DNA from: a virus
IMG/VR virus record: IMGVR_UViG_3300046660_000219
Location: 1 to 64,000 of that record
DNA: 64,000 bases
Direction: 5' to 3' (one strand)
In this document: piece by piece, positions 25,801-33,080 of the stretch
Numbering within the stretch: position 1 is the first letter of the stretch
How the letters are laid out: each line of letters begins with the position of its first letter
Position numbers and translations under genes: made by a program
Notes under the pieces: generated by a model
What the model saw: the letters and a program-made list of their open reading frames with translations, nothing else
Databases searched by the model: none
What the model was told of the DNA's origin: nothing

Positions 25801-25967
25801 AACCGTGGATCGACGCCAACTTCGGCGAGGGTCTGCAAGGCCAGAAAGCGGCCATGTACGCCCTAGAGGGTCAACGGGCTAAGTTGACCACCAAACAGCG
25901 CCAGTACTTGACCCAAGAGAAGAACAAGCGAGAGATCTTCGGCCTGCTGGGCATCAAGTGGAAATAG
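22806..25967 (+). CDS. Giant protein with N-terminal SprT-like zinc metalloprotease domain
   Basis: 1053 residues from ATG 22806 (AGGAG upstream). LIHEMVHQWV near residue 80 is the HExxH zinc site. GGHNDQFYAKC about 24 residues later supplies the third His in SprT style. The N-terminal ~110 residues therefore look like a complete SprT-like domain, as in SPRTN DNA-protein crosslink proteases. The remaining ~900 residues are unknown: a Pro-rich linker (~270-300), another linker with PPKPEKE (~560-580), α-helical domains, and a basic end (KQRQYLTQEKNKREIFGLL). Context is replication genes. It may be a virion- or fork-associated protease; no relatives were checked. Confidence 0.78.
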   Translation: MADVVTTKNYNLSAKFDEFNAKYFDGRLDKIRVEWADLPGAHALFQAYTYGKTGGYVASKAKILMDNRYERTERLLDGNLIHEMVHQWVAQVLRNPQAENGGHNDQFYAKCEEIQKRAGFNIPINEEDASDTLGASEIEPVSMVLLDSIGGNADRIYFAVIANREADELQSDGRDVADSTLKSMLQRLKRTDASAVIATIRDPDIALWWLEASQRVRVYDGLHELQTNSFYSSSELSDKLRGFMAGGPGATIIAQTLSSTPNQITPVAPAPEIDAPAPSVGEAAPKRDLMTPFPNLPSAEQPNSSNAQRFLYRNVFGQGSGVEYPYVLAGVTSEGLPTLQATDDLTELAETGSDYFVNITVLAKGSELKANRGADFARALSRITVTSVAQGKSHNYSGQDIRTCTQLAMENGLFAQDRLTSMLSWLNGMNPAVSIDVSKLTASNIIPWFREAVYDATSGDQKFTAFVALACGLGSADGSLYLADRVLMMRPDYRPGMAMNAIPLLSYLVEVFPEKFYTNIATSDWSDDDFDRVFSNKGLLKKYKAQGGDAGVVEAPPKPEKETSPVDAPVPETILLHTNPDGDPYDRYSIVVLDKIENGKGFIKQVQAQDAAELEQYREAMIFDRNDPKYQVRSFDISVLLLELDAVLRRFDVRITKEMLLTFVDSALDRDDFELVDSTRVKTLEQWFYQWFGETFKFDTALPYTKALLQLAGAITNAKRDDPEFNRYVLKEMRIGDGKDSRVHNAGLMAQLMWNGRFGSSTDSLGLWLLRLLPPVSTELMDAGLINYEAISYTFSQTSVATLRERWLELQKPPTPSVIEYTQDDVTEKGYKPTPRIFDERPDAEDLRKVQADYSISKDDYTVFLMHGGRWQVFLNPGVTSPVLEPESTVRAPKVTAPTGARSNLQMVPDPETKRLVLRVEPGDEPEGKNRMGQVGKREARPIAALLNVVMANDLDAVLDLIKDGRRKEAAQKAAHISARMLPYFKRTVEEKQPFAGLQPWIDANFGEGLQGQKAAMYALEGQRAKLTTKQRQYLTQEKNKREIFGLLGIKWK

Positions 25968-25986
25968 ACAACACAGGGGGCGTAAC

Positions 25987-26205
25987 GTGTATGACGGAGA
26001 AACTGTAACCAGTACCCAAGAGCGTTGCGTAAGATCCTACGAGAAGACGGGCTTTCTCCGGTTGGTCGCGGCGGACTTAGAGCTGCCGTGGCAACTGGTA
26101 TATGTCCACCTTCGTGAGGCTGGTGTTAATGGTATTGCGTTCGACAACGACTTCACCCGTTGCGCCGCGCAGACCTATCGCACCGATCCACCGGACGATG
26201 ACTAA
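25987..26205 (+). CDS. Small HTH-like protein
   Basis: 72 residues from GTG 25987 (GGGGGC upstream). FLRLVAADLELPWQLVYVHL has the spacing of a helix-turn-helix. The tail is acidic. It is the last gene before a strong terminator. Confidence 0.55.
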   Translation: MYDGETVTSTQERCVRSYEKTGFLRLVAADLELPWQLVYVHLREAGVNGIAFDNDFTRCAAQTYRTDPPDDD

Positions 26206-26207
26206 AA

Positions 26208-26242
26208 GAAAGGGGATGGCACTGTAAACGCCATCCCCTTTC
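26208..26242. terminator. Terminator hairpin
   Basis: Perfect 13-bp stem GAAAGGGGATGGC / GCCATCCCCTTTC, 3 nt after the stop codon. A and T tracts on the two sides allow it to work in both directions. Confidence 0.9.
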
Positions 26243-26266
26243 TTCCGTTTGACGTGGTACAGTATT

Positions 26267-26276
26267 GTTAGTTTAG
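26267..26276 (+). promoter_or_regulatory. Promoter-like box GTTAGTTTAG
   Basis: It is followed at once by an 8-bp stem-loop (AGCTGAGA/TCTTAGCT, one G-U), then the ATG at 26309. Confidence 0.5.
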
Positions 26277-26308
26277 CTGAGACAATAACTCTTAGCTTAG
26301 GTGCTAAC

Positions 26309-26581
26309 ATGCAAGTCATCGCTACCATTCCCGAATTTTCTATCGCTGCTTTGGCTACCGCTTTAGACGAAGTGCCGCGCAGCGCTCACGCCTATATCCA
26401 AATGAACATGGCCGCTGAAACCTATGCTCGTATGGAACGTGATCCAAAATTCACTGACGTGTTCGATCCTATCTGCGCTGTTTCCGAAATCAATAAAGGT
26501 AACATGGGCTACCTATACGGTATGCTCGTGGTGCGTGTCGAGGGTCAAAATGTTGAGGCCCAGTTAATCACAAAACAATAG
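26309..26581 (+). CDS. Small unknown protein
   Basis: 90 residues from ATG 26309. A hydrophobic, non-membrane start (MQVIATIPEFSIAALATAL), Met-rich middle and β-strand end. It is the first gene after a promoter-like box with a leader hairpin. No family recognised. Confidence 0.65.
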   Translation: MQVIATIPEFSIAALATALDEVPRSAHAYIQMNMAAETYARMERDPKFTDVFDPICAVSEINKGNMGYLYGMLVVRVEGQNVEAQLITKQ

Positions 26582-26603
26582 TACTAAACCTGGGGAGGCC
26601 ACT

Positions 26604-27020
26604 GTGTTTGCTTTTTTCAAAGCGCGCCGATTAGCAACGCTTAAGTACTTCACCTTGCAGGATTACGAGAACGCATTTTACGAAGCCATGTTGCATATGG
26701 ATGGTACACAGCTAACGCCCTTCAACATGTACCTCGTGACCAACGACGACGGCCTTCTTACCCTCTCTAATCCGAGTATCTTCGGGTGGCTAAGCGCGAC
26801 TAGTCTAGGCGATGTAATGGCCGGCGAAGAAGGCAGCTTCTGCGGTTACCCCATTCGTTATGGTACCATTATGGATGGCGAGGGCGCTATCATGTTACGA
26901 TCTACCTTTTCACTATGGTGGCGTGGCATAGTGCAGGACTGGAAAGACGGTGTGTTCCCATTGTCAAGGTTGTTCCAGCGCCGCTATACAGCGCAGCTTG
27001 CGGAACCGCCCGCGAACTGA
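26604..27020 (+). CDS. Unknown protein
   Basis: 138 residues from GTG 26604 with GGGGAGG upstream. Aromatic-rich, with LTPFNMYLVTNDDGLLTLSN and a WWRGIVQDWKDG segment. It loosely recalls the 12210-15392 paralogues, but the TPExW element is absent, so I do not include it with them. Confidence 0.65.
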   Translation: MFAFFKARRLATLKYFTLQDYENAFYEAMLHMDGTQLTPFNMYLVTNDDGLLTLSNPSIFGWLSATSLGDVMAGEEGSFCGYPIRYGTIMDGEGAIMLRSTFSLWWRGIVQDWKDGVFPLSRLFQRRYTAQLAEPPAN

Positions 27021-27051
27021 TAGACTGACGGATCAATTTTCGGGGTCTACC

Positions 27052-27405
27052 ATGCCGCTGCAACGCTGCTTAAATGATAATACCTTGGGCTTCGACACAG
27101 CTAAGGGCTGCCCTACAAAAGGCTGCTACAGAAATGATAACGGACGCTGTGTCACGGTGACGCCGCCGTTGTCCACCAAACAGTTAACTGCGATAGCCGA
27201 CGTTGCTACCGAAATCACCACGGCTATCGACATTACACGGGACTGTACACCTACTATTACGGTTAACGCCCGCACTCAGCGGTTCTTCAACGCTAAGCGA
27301 CGTTTCTTTACCGAAGCCGATATAACCGCCGGGCAGGTAGAGTCTGCTCTGACACAAGGGATAGACTGGATAAGCATGGTGCACAGCTCTAAAGTTACTC
27401 TGTAA
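27052..27405 (+). CDS. Small unknown protein with N-terminal Cys cluster
   Basis: 117 residues from ATG 27052 (GGGG upstream). Four Cys in the first 40 residues (LQRCL...KGCPTKGCYRNDNGRC) suggest a small metal-bound or disulfide knot, followed by an α/β domain. No family recognised. Confidence 0.6.
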   Translation: MPLQRCLNDNTLGFDTAKGCPTKGCYRNDNGRCVTVTPPLSTKQLTAIADVATEITTAIDITRDCTPTITVNARTQRFFNAKRRFFTEADITAGQVESALTQGIDWISMVHSSKVTL

Positions 27406-27419
27406 TTGTGTACCACAAC

Positions 27420-27429
27420 GTTAGTTTAC
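27420..27429 (+). promoter_or_regulatory. Promoter-like box GTTAGTTTAC
   Basis: 46 nt before ATG 27475, in a 69-nt gap. Confidence 0.45.
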
Positions 27430-27474
27430 TTGCGAACATAACCCCCTCGTTCTTTCGCTTTAGGAGCGACAACA

Positions 27475-28107
27475 ATGCAAGTGACTAACCCTATTCGCGG
27501 CAGCGCGAGCATGCAGACTTTTGCTGCTGAGCAAAAGCTTATCCAGGCTATCCGTGAATCCGAACATCCGGAACTCTTTGTAATCAACAATTCGGACCTG
27601 CCGGATCATCATAACCGGCCTACGGATCAGCAAGGCACTATCCTTATGCGGTGTTCGCAAAAAGGTATCAATGGCGATCACCGTATTCGTATACCGTCGT
27701 CGTTTGTGCCAATCCAACTTACCACACAGAGCCCGTGCACTAAGGACGATCTTCTAGCGTCGGCCGATCTGGCGCGCCTGCGCCAGACTAAGCGTATCAA
27801 GCTGATTAGCTATGAAGACGCTATGGACATCATCGATAAGGATGGTGAGTCCCGAGCTGAATACGATCGCGTCATGGCTATTGCTATGCGCATCGGTGAT
27901 TATACCGGTGCTGATACACAAGGTAACATTGGTGAGCCTACGGAGATTTCGCAAATCAACGGCCACCTGGAAACGGTTGTCGATGGCTATAAGAGCGGGG
28001 CTATGAGCCTGCCTCGCCTACGTGCCGAGGTGCGTCGCATGGAGCGTACGCTTAACCTTGAAGATATGGCTTACCTTAACCGGGAAGTTCCCGATTGGAA
28101 CAACTAA
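27475..28107 (+). CDS. Unknown soluble protein
   Basis: 210 residues with a GGAG ribosome site. A short N-terminal helix is followed by a β-rich core (LFVINNSDLPDHHNRP...) and a helical, charged C-terminal half. Stand-alone transcription unit with its own upstream box. Virion or early host-takeover roles are both possible; nothing discriminates. Confidence 0.7.
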   Translation: MQVTNPIRGSASMQTFAAEQKLIQAIRESEHPELFVINNSDLPDHHNRPTDQQGTILMRCSQKGINGDHRIRIPSSFVPIQLTTQSPCTKDDLLASADLARLRQTKRIKLISYEDAMDIIDKDGESRAEYDRVMAIAMRIGDYTGADTQGNIGEPTEISQINGHLETVVDGYKSGAMSLPRLRAEVRRMERTLNLEDMAYLNREVPDWNN

Positions 28108-28112
28108 TTTAG
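28103..28112 (+). promoter_or_regulatory. Promoter-like box ACTAATTTAG for the structured RNA
   Basis: It overlaps the stop codon of the preceding gene and ends 2 nt before the first stem of the RNA candidate. Confidence 0.5.
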
Positions 28113-28113
28113 T

Positions 28114-28345
28114 AGCGTGAGATACCTTAACGAGACCGTCCCTCTCGGTTTAAGGTAGTCGCTATCTTCGGATAGCGATTGGTTGATCGGTGGCTCAACC
28201 TCTCACCTTTTAGAGCGGCCAGTAAAGGCCGCTCGGACGACGCGTGAGTATGCAGCAGTAGGTCCACTTGCTTTCCCCTCAGCAGGTTCGGTATAACTGG
28301 TCTGGCGCTCGTGTAGCGCTTATACTCACGCGTCGTCTTACAGTT
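28114..28345 (+). ncRNA. Structured non-coding RNA candidate
   Basis: There is no ORF of note, but stem pairing is dense. Domain 1 (28116-28206) is closed by GTGAGA/TCTCAC and contains three hairpins: TACCTTAA+CGAGA with TCTCG+TTAAGGTA; TCGCTATC-TTCG-GATAGCGA (a UUCG tetraloop); and GGTTGA/TCAACC. Next is GAGCGGCC-AGTAAA-GGCCGCTC (28213-28234). Domain 2 is a perfect 16-bp stem, 28236-28251 with 28322-28337, enclosing about 70 nt with a GCGCT/AGCGC hairpin and a repeated CAGCAG. A promoter-like box precedes it and a terminator follows. It is not a recognisable tRNA (no T-loop consensus) or a known riboswitch to my eye. Confidence 0.65.
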
Positions 28346-28379
28346 AGTGTTCTAGTCTCCTGTGAAGTCCCTCACCTCA

Positions 28380-28412
28380 AAGCCCGTCAGGCCTCGTGCT
28401 TGGCGGGTTTTT
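28380..28412 (+). terminator. Rho-independent terminator (copy A)
   Basis: AAGCCCGTCA with TTGGCGGG(TT) and a GGCCTCGTGC loop, then TTTTTT. Its 28-nt core is identical to the terminator at 62707. Confidence 0.88.
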
Positions 28413-28436
28413 TCGTGTCCGTACACTTAGCATTTA

Positions 28437-28446
28437 GCTAATTTAC
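28437..28446 (+). promoter_or_regulatory. Promoter-like box GCTAATTTAC
   Basis: Identical to boxes at 49441 (+) and 7927 (-). A GGAACG/CGTTCC stem-loop follows, then ATG 28508. Confidence 0.6.
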
Positions 28447-28507
28447 TGTAGAACGGAACGCTACCCGCCGACGTTCCCACTGTTTTGTTATTCAAGGTTT
28501 CGAGCCT

Positions 28508-29530
28508 ATGAAGGACTCTCGTTCGTTTGAGGCTGTGACGCGTGAATTGCGTAGGCAAGAAGCCGTTGGCGAAAAGGTAATCGCTAGCATCAAGGCTTTC
28601 CGTCCAGCAGGCAAGGCCAAGATCACCTTGGCTAACGCTAGTATCATGCTCGGTAATGCCGAATCCGTGATGCGTGAAGTCTCCACGCTGCGCGACGAGC
28701 TACGCCTCAATGCGTTTGCGGTTGAGGCGCGCTATGTCCAGCGTAACGCGATTGATCTGGATACCCTTTACGACAATCTGTTGGCCGCCGCTAACGATCT
28801 AGTCGAAAAGGCCAGCCCGATAGCGCCACTGGGTGCGTGCACTGACGTTATCGATACCGTTACTGCGGCATTGGTAAACGGTGGTCAAAACTGGGCTGCG
28901 CGTACGTCGGCTTTTTCTGAAAGTCCGACGACATCGTTCATCATCGCTACCTATACACGTCAGCCTTATACGGATGGCGATAACAAGTTGGTGGTGATTG
29001 TGTCGGTCGAGTATCCAGACACCGGTTATGCCCCGACGTCGGCCCGCTACGCGCTCAGCGTCCTTTACGGACCACTTGAGGCCTATGTCTGGGAAGCCAA
29101 CGTTGTGCACCGTAGCTTCAGCGTCAACCTGGGTGCTGCTAGCAGCACTATTGGTACACGTGCCGCTGACATCATCGCTAGCCGCCTGGAACGTGATGAC
29201 GTGACTCTACGATTTAATCGTAGGTTCAAGCAACCACGTCGCGCTAACGAGATTCGTGCCGATGACATCTGCGGTATGAGCATTCTACCGTTAGCTATCA
29301 CCGATATGGACGAGGAGCGTTGTCTTCTTACTGTCGGTGTTGATCTGCCTGGATTGATCAGCCCTACGTCGCTAGTTGCACTAGGTAGCGAGATCAAGCG
29401 GCGCACGATTAACCAGCTTGGTATCCGCGATATCAACGTCACGGATGAAGCTACACTTGTTATCGGCTTTGTCCCAGAGACGGATATGTCGTTGGCGGCC
29501 GAGCGGATCAAGAAGCTAGCGCAACGATAG
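28508..29530 (+). CDS. Unknown protein, probable virion or large-complex component
   Basis: 340 residues. The N-terminal ~115 are helical (coiled-coil-like, LRDELRLNAFAVEAR). The rest is α/β with strands such as NKLVVIVSVEYPDTGY. No enzyme motif. It starts a cluster (28508-31481) of similarly sized, strongly translated genes without nucleic-acid motifs, which suggests structural proteins. Confidence 0.7.
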   Translation: MKDSRSFEAVTRELRRQEAVGEKVIASIKAFRPAGKAKITLANASIMLGNAESVMREVSTLRDELRLNAFAVEARYVQRNAIDLDTLYDNLLAAANDLVEKASPIAPLGACTDVIDTVTAALVNGGQNWAARTSAFSESPTTSFIIATYTRQPYTDGDNKLVVIVSVEYPDTGYAPTSARYALSVLYGPLEAYVWEANVVHRSFSVNLGAASSTIGTRAADIIASRLERDDVTLRFNRRFKQPRRANEIRADDICGMSILPLAITDMDEERCLLTVGVDLPGLISPTSLVALGSEIKRRTINQLGIRDINVTDEATLVIGFVPETDMSLAAERIKKLAQR

Positions 29531-29539
29531 GAGACGGCA

Positions 29540-30652
29540 ATGCTACTGTATCCGTCATCCAATACCGTTGTGTCGCAGTTTTTCGATCCCAGTGTGCTTA
29601 GCATCACGGTAGAAGCGCGAGATTTCAACGGTCTTAGCTTGCCAATCACACCGCCAACTAAAGCGGTTGATGGTACGTGGAGCGCTACGCTTACTATTCC
29701 TGCCGCCGCGCCATTGTGCACTGTTGCGACCGACTACTACACGCTGACGTGGATCAACGGCACTAGCCGCACTATCCTACAGTTTCAAGTAGTAGGTTAC
29801 AGTGAAGGTCAAGAAGAGCCACCGCCAGCCGCGCTAGGGATAATCAACCAAAACCTCTACGACCAAGTCATCCTACCGTCCAACACAGATACTATTTCTG
29901 TCTCACTGTTGGATTTGGCTGGCAACGTAGTGTTAACGGCTGATCCCAGTGATATCACGTTGGTCGGCGAGAATCCCGGAGGTAAACAGTATCACGTAAA
30001 GTTTGCACTGGGTAACAACGCACTGCCTGCTGGTGTGACGCTGTACATCGGTGAGTACATCATGCTTTGGGAGTTCGGTCAGGGTGCGTTACAGGCGCAA
30101 GAGTACCGGCAAACCTTCATGATCACGTCAATGACGGCAGCATTGGTAACTGGGCTGCGTAACTCTCTGAAGCAGGTTATGTCCGCTTGGTTGCCGCGTC
30201 ACCAGATGCACGACGTTGAGCTTATCGATTGTTTGTACCGGGCAGCAGATCGTATCAATACGGAGCCACCGCAAGCCTGGAACTTCACGCCCGATAGACT
30301 ACAAAAACTTGTACCGATGGCTTTGCGGGAGGCTGGTGTTTACGAGGTGTTGTCGCGACTCTATTTAGCTGAAGGTATGGCGGCGTTTGATTATCAAGGT
30401 GGTTCTATTTCCGCCAACATCGACCGCACACAATATCTTCAATCGCGTATGCAAGAGGCCACGTCGTGGTTGGATAGCCATCTGAAGCAAAACAAGCTCA
30501 TGGCCGCCCGCAAATCTGGTCTGTCGCCGATCGGTGCGCTGCGCATCACGGTTAGTCCGACCGGAAACAATAACAACTTCGCTGCTATTCGCCCAAGCAC
30601 GGCGGAAATGTTCGCGTTGAGCGGTGCTCGCTCTTACTTTTTTGCTTCCTAA
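29540..30652 (+). CDS. Probable structural protein with two β-sandwich domains
   Basis: 370 residues, GGAG upstream. Residues 1-95 and 100-195 look like two repeated Ig-like β domains: SVLSITVEARDFNGLSLP versus DTISVSLLDLAGNVVLT, each ending in an EYxxxW/YYTLTW strand and a linker. The C-terminal half is helical (LKQVMSAWLPRHQMHDVELI...YLQSRMQEATSWLD), a little like neck/adaptor proteins. This points to a virion connector or decoration role. Confidence 0.7.
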   Translation: MLLYPSSNTVVSQFFDPSVLSITVEARDFNGLSLPITPPTKAVDGTWSATLTIPAAAPLCTVATDYYTLTWINGTSRTILQFQVVGYSEGQEEPPPAALGIINQNLYDQVILPSNTDTISVSLLDLAGNVVLTADPSDITLVGENPGGKQYHVKFALGNNALPAGVTLYIGEYIMLWEFGQGALQAQEYRQTFMITSMTAALVTGLRNSLKQVMSAWLPRHQMHDVELIDCLYRAADRINTEPPQAWNFTPDRLQKLVPMALREAGVYEVLSRLYLAEGMAAFDYQGGSISANIDRTQYLQSRMQEATSWLDSHLKQNKLMAARKSGLSPIGALRITVSPTGNNNNFAAIRPSTAEMFALSGARSYFFAS

Positions 30653-30680
30653 CCAAACATTTTCTTCGGAGTAACTTTCC

Positions 30681-31481
30681 ATGTCTAACATTCCTACCGT
30701 CGCTAACGTGCGTACTTTCGAAGTCGCTCGTGACAACACTGTCGCCAACGTTCTCGCCATCACTGGCGGTCGAGTGGAAACCGCTGCTGCGTACGACCAG
30801 AAGGTTCGCGACGTTACCGGCGGCAAGTTGGAACTGGTTCCCGGCTCGCTGCGAAAGGTTAAGACCGAAGTCGCCTCGGCGCTTCCGGCCGTAGCCTTCC
30901 ACGTGCGCGCCGTTCGTGAAAGCCTTCCTTACGAGGAAGCTGCGAATATGCGTACCGTTGTTGAGGCAAATGTTTTTGAAGACACGTCGGATTCCATCTG
31001 GCAAGTCGTCGAAGCTAACGGCGTGAAGCGTCTGCTGAAGAAGACCGACACGGATATCGGCGCTCTCCTCGCCAAGGTAGCTGCTACCAATGTGACCTTC
31101 GTTGCGGCTAGCACTTATGCTGCCAATGCGTTGGATCACTTCCAAAACGGTAACTTCATCGCTTACGCCAACGCTAATGGCGAGCTTGATCACGGTGTTG
31201 CCGTGCGCGGTGATGACGGTGCTATCCACGTCGTGTCGGTGTCTACCAATGAAATGGTAGCTATCGACGATGCGCAGGTCGTCGCCCATGCGCCGTTTAC
31301 GGCTGTCGCGGAAGAAGGTGATACGAGCGCTGAAGTGGCCAGTCTGAACGTCGTCACTGCTGCGCCGCTAGACAGCGGACAGCGTGTGCGTGTGAAAGAC
31401 TATTACCGTGTGCTCTATGAAAAGCGCGGTGAATTCTGGGCTATCCTGTCGACTCAAATCGACAACATGTTCAAGGCTTAA
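30681..31481 (+). CDS. Unknown protein, probable virion component
   Basis: 266 residues with a good GGAG site. Ala/Val-rich α/β sequence without catalytic motifs. Its codon usage looks biased toward GCT/AAG, as in the H1-like genes, suggesting high expression. A GC-rich terminator hairpin follows. Confidence 0.7.
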   Translation: MSNIPTVANVRTFEVARDNTVANVLAITGGRVETAAAYDQKVRDVTGGKLELVPGSLRKVKTEVASALPAVAFHVRAVRESLPYEEAANMRTVVEANVFEDTSDSIWQVVEANGVKRLLKKTDTDIGALLAKVAATNVTFVAASTYAANALDHFQNGNFIAYANANGELDHGVAVRGDDGAIHVVSVSTNEMVAIDDAQVVAHAPFTAVAEEGDTSAEVASLNVVTAAPLDSGQRVRVKDYYRVLYEKRGEFWAILSTQIDNMFKA

Positions 31482-31503
31482 TAGCTAAGAACGGTAAGAA
31501 ATC

Positions 31504-31530
31504 AGGGCGGGCCAATCTAGGTCCGCCCTT
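31504..31530 (+). terminator. Terminator-like hairpin
   Basis: AGGGCGGGCC with GGTCCGCCCT (10 bp, one G-U) and AATCTA loop, in the gap after 31481. Only a short T tract follows. Confidence 0.65.
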
Positions 31531-31556
31531 ACTAACTGTATGTTTGAGGTGAACCG

Positions 31557-32375
31557 ATGCGAAACGCTCCGAAGGTGAGTGTCTTCCTTATGGACCAAAG
31601 CGCTCACAAGGCGCTGAACACGCTGGTGGATGCGTGGAGCACGGTGGTTAATCCCAACAGCGAAGAGGATATGGTAGAAACGCCGGAGCTTTCGCCAGAT
31701 AAACGCGCTGTGCTCATGCATGCCATTTTCGACAAGCTTTCTGAGATCGCGCCAGAACTAATGACTGGCGACATCGTCGATAACGGCGAAGATGACGAGC
31801 CTGATGAGGACTACGACGCAGACGAGTACGCTCGCGCCTTTGAGACGGCGGGTGACAAGGACATGTCAAAGTTCTACAAGGCCTTTATGGGTAAGATGCG
31901 TAATGGCGTTGCACCATGGCACAACAACGTGCAAGCTTTCCTGCGCTTCTGGGCTGATCTTGGCAATGCTACGGCTGCTAAATCCCCGGCGGTTGATGGT
32001 GAGATTGGTTACCGTTTATCCGTGGTTCCGGATGACGCTCTAGAGGTCGCGGGTGGCTCGTTGCCCACGCCGCTGTTGATGGCGTTGCAACGCTATGGTT
32101 TCCAGCGCAACCACAATGACTCTAGCCTCATCAAATACGAGTTGATGGGTGGCGGGGATTCGCTGCCTAGCGGTTTCCGCTTGGACGTGGTGCGCAATAC
32201 CAACGAACCTACGGGCCACTACGTAGTTACTCTTTTTGCTAACGTGAACACTACCCGCGATTTTGGTCGTCCTGTACGTGAGCGCACGTTAGACTCTAGT
32301 GTGAAGACTGACAAAATCATTGACGTTATCGGACAAATGATAACGCGCGCCAGTACACATGAAGTGGTGGGATAG
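31557..32375 (+). CDS. Unknown acidic protein
   Basis: 272 residues. A helical start, then an acidic linker (DNGEDDEPDEDYDADEYA, ~80-97), then an α/β domain (LLMALQRYGFQRNHND...). Followed closely by two membrane-protein genes, which it may serve. Confidence 0.7.
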   Translation: MRNAPKVSVFLMDQSAHKALNTLVDAWSTVVNPNSEEDMVETPELSPDKRAVLMHAIFDKLSEIAPELMTGDIVDNGEDDEPDEDYDADEYARAFETAGDKDMSKFYKAFMGKMRNGVAPWHNNVQAFLRFWADLGNATAAKSPAVDGEIGYRLSVVPDDALEVAGGSLPTPLLMALQRYGFQRNHNDSSLIKYELMGGGDSLPSGFRLDVVRNTNEPTGHYVVTLFANVNTTRDFGRPVRERTLDSSVKTDKIIDVIGQMITRASTHEVVG

Positions 32376-32386
32376 GAGACGCGATT

Positions 32387-32710
32387 ATGGAAATCAAAGC
32401 AAGCGCGATGACCGCTGCTGGTATTGGTAGTTTGGTGGGAATGGTGCTAACCAGACCTACTTCGATTACCGAAGCAGTCCTGTCTCTGTTCACCGGTGGC
32501 GTTACAGCCTACTATTTAGGTGAAGAAGTCGCCAAACTCATCCACTTCAACAACGGTGCAGCAACCTTTCTCGTCGGTGCGCTAGGCATGGCGGCGTTGA
32601 AGATTCTGAATGCGTTGGTCACTAAGATGGCGTCCGATCCATTACTATTTGTTGATCGGTTGATCAGCACGTGGTTCAACCGTGGCGGTGCCGCCAAACA
32701 GGAGGCTTAG
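32387..32710 (+). CDS. Small membrane protein (holin-like architecture)
   Basis: 107 residues with two or three hydrophobic helices (TAAGIGSLVGMVLT; AVLSLFTGGVTAYYLGEE; GAATFLVGALGMAALKILNALV) and a charged end. Size and layout suit a holin, but no lysis enzyme is recognisable next to it. The next gene is also a membrane protein. Confidence 0.62.
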   Translation: MEIKASAMTAAGIGSLVGMVLTRPTSITEAVLSLFTGGVTAYYLGEEVAKLIHFNNGAATFLVGALGMAALKILNALVTKMASDPLLFVDRLISTWFNRGGAAKQEA

Positions 32711-32717
32711 ACGCGCC

Positions 32718-33071
32718 ATGACATTTGACACTGTTGTAAACCTGCTAGCTGTTGTCTCTCTGGTCCTCACGAGTTTCGTGCTCGTGATGATACAGTTTCG
32801 TTACTACAGCTACAGCCGGTTCAATCCGCGCCGCCTCATGTATTTGACCGGTGCTGGAGCGTCTTTCACATTCGCAGTGCAAATTCTGGCGCGTACCTCG
32901 CCATTCTTCGATCCGCTGTTACGGTTTTTGCCGGTACAGCCGATCGAAAAGATTCTGGCGTTCATCGTCTTAGGTCTTGTACTGCACACGTGGTCACACC
33001 TATCGAGATCAGACCCGGATCACATCCGCAACACACCTATCATTCCTCACGAACTACTCCCCTGGAAATAG
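32718..33071 (+). CDS. Small membrane protein
   Basis: 117 residues from ATG 32718. Three predicted transmembrane helices (VVNLLAVVSLVLTSFVLVMI; YLTGAGASFTFAVQILA; ILAFIVLGLVLHTW) and a hydrophilic tail. It forms a pair with the preceding holin-like gene, 7 nt away. Confidence 0.65.
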   Translation: MTFDTVVNLLAVVSLVLTSFVLVMIQFRYYSYSRFNPRRLMYLTGAGASFTFAVQILARTSPFFDPLLRFLPVQPIEKILAFIVLGLVLHTWSHLSRSDPDHIRNTPIIPHELLPWK

Positions 33072-33080
33072 ATAGCCGTC

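Noticed and set aside
26604-27020. Sixth member of the 12210-15392 paralogue array
   Set aside because: Similar size and aromatic content, but the FxTPExW element and spacing are missing.
28114-28207. tRNA-like three-hairpin junction
   Set aside because: The closing stem and three arms resemble a cloverleaf, but there is no T-loop consensus (TTCRA), no normal D-arm size and no CCA context, so I list it as ncRNA of unknown type rather than tRNA.
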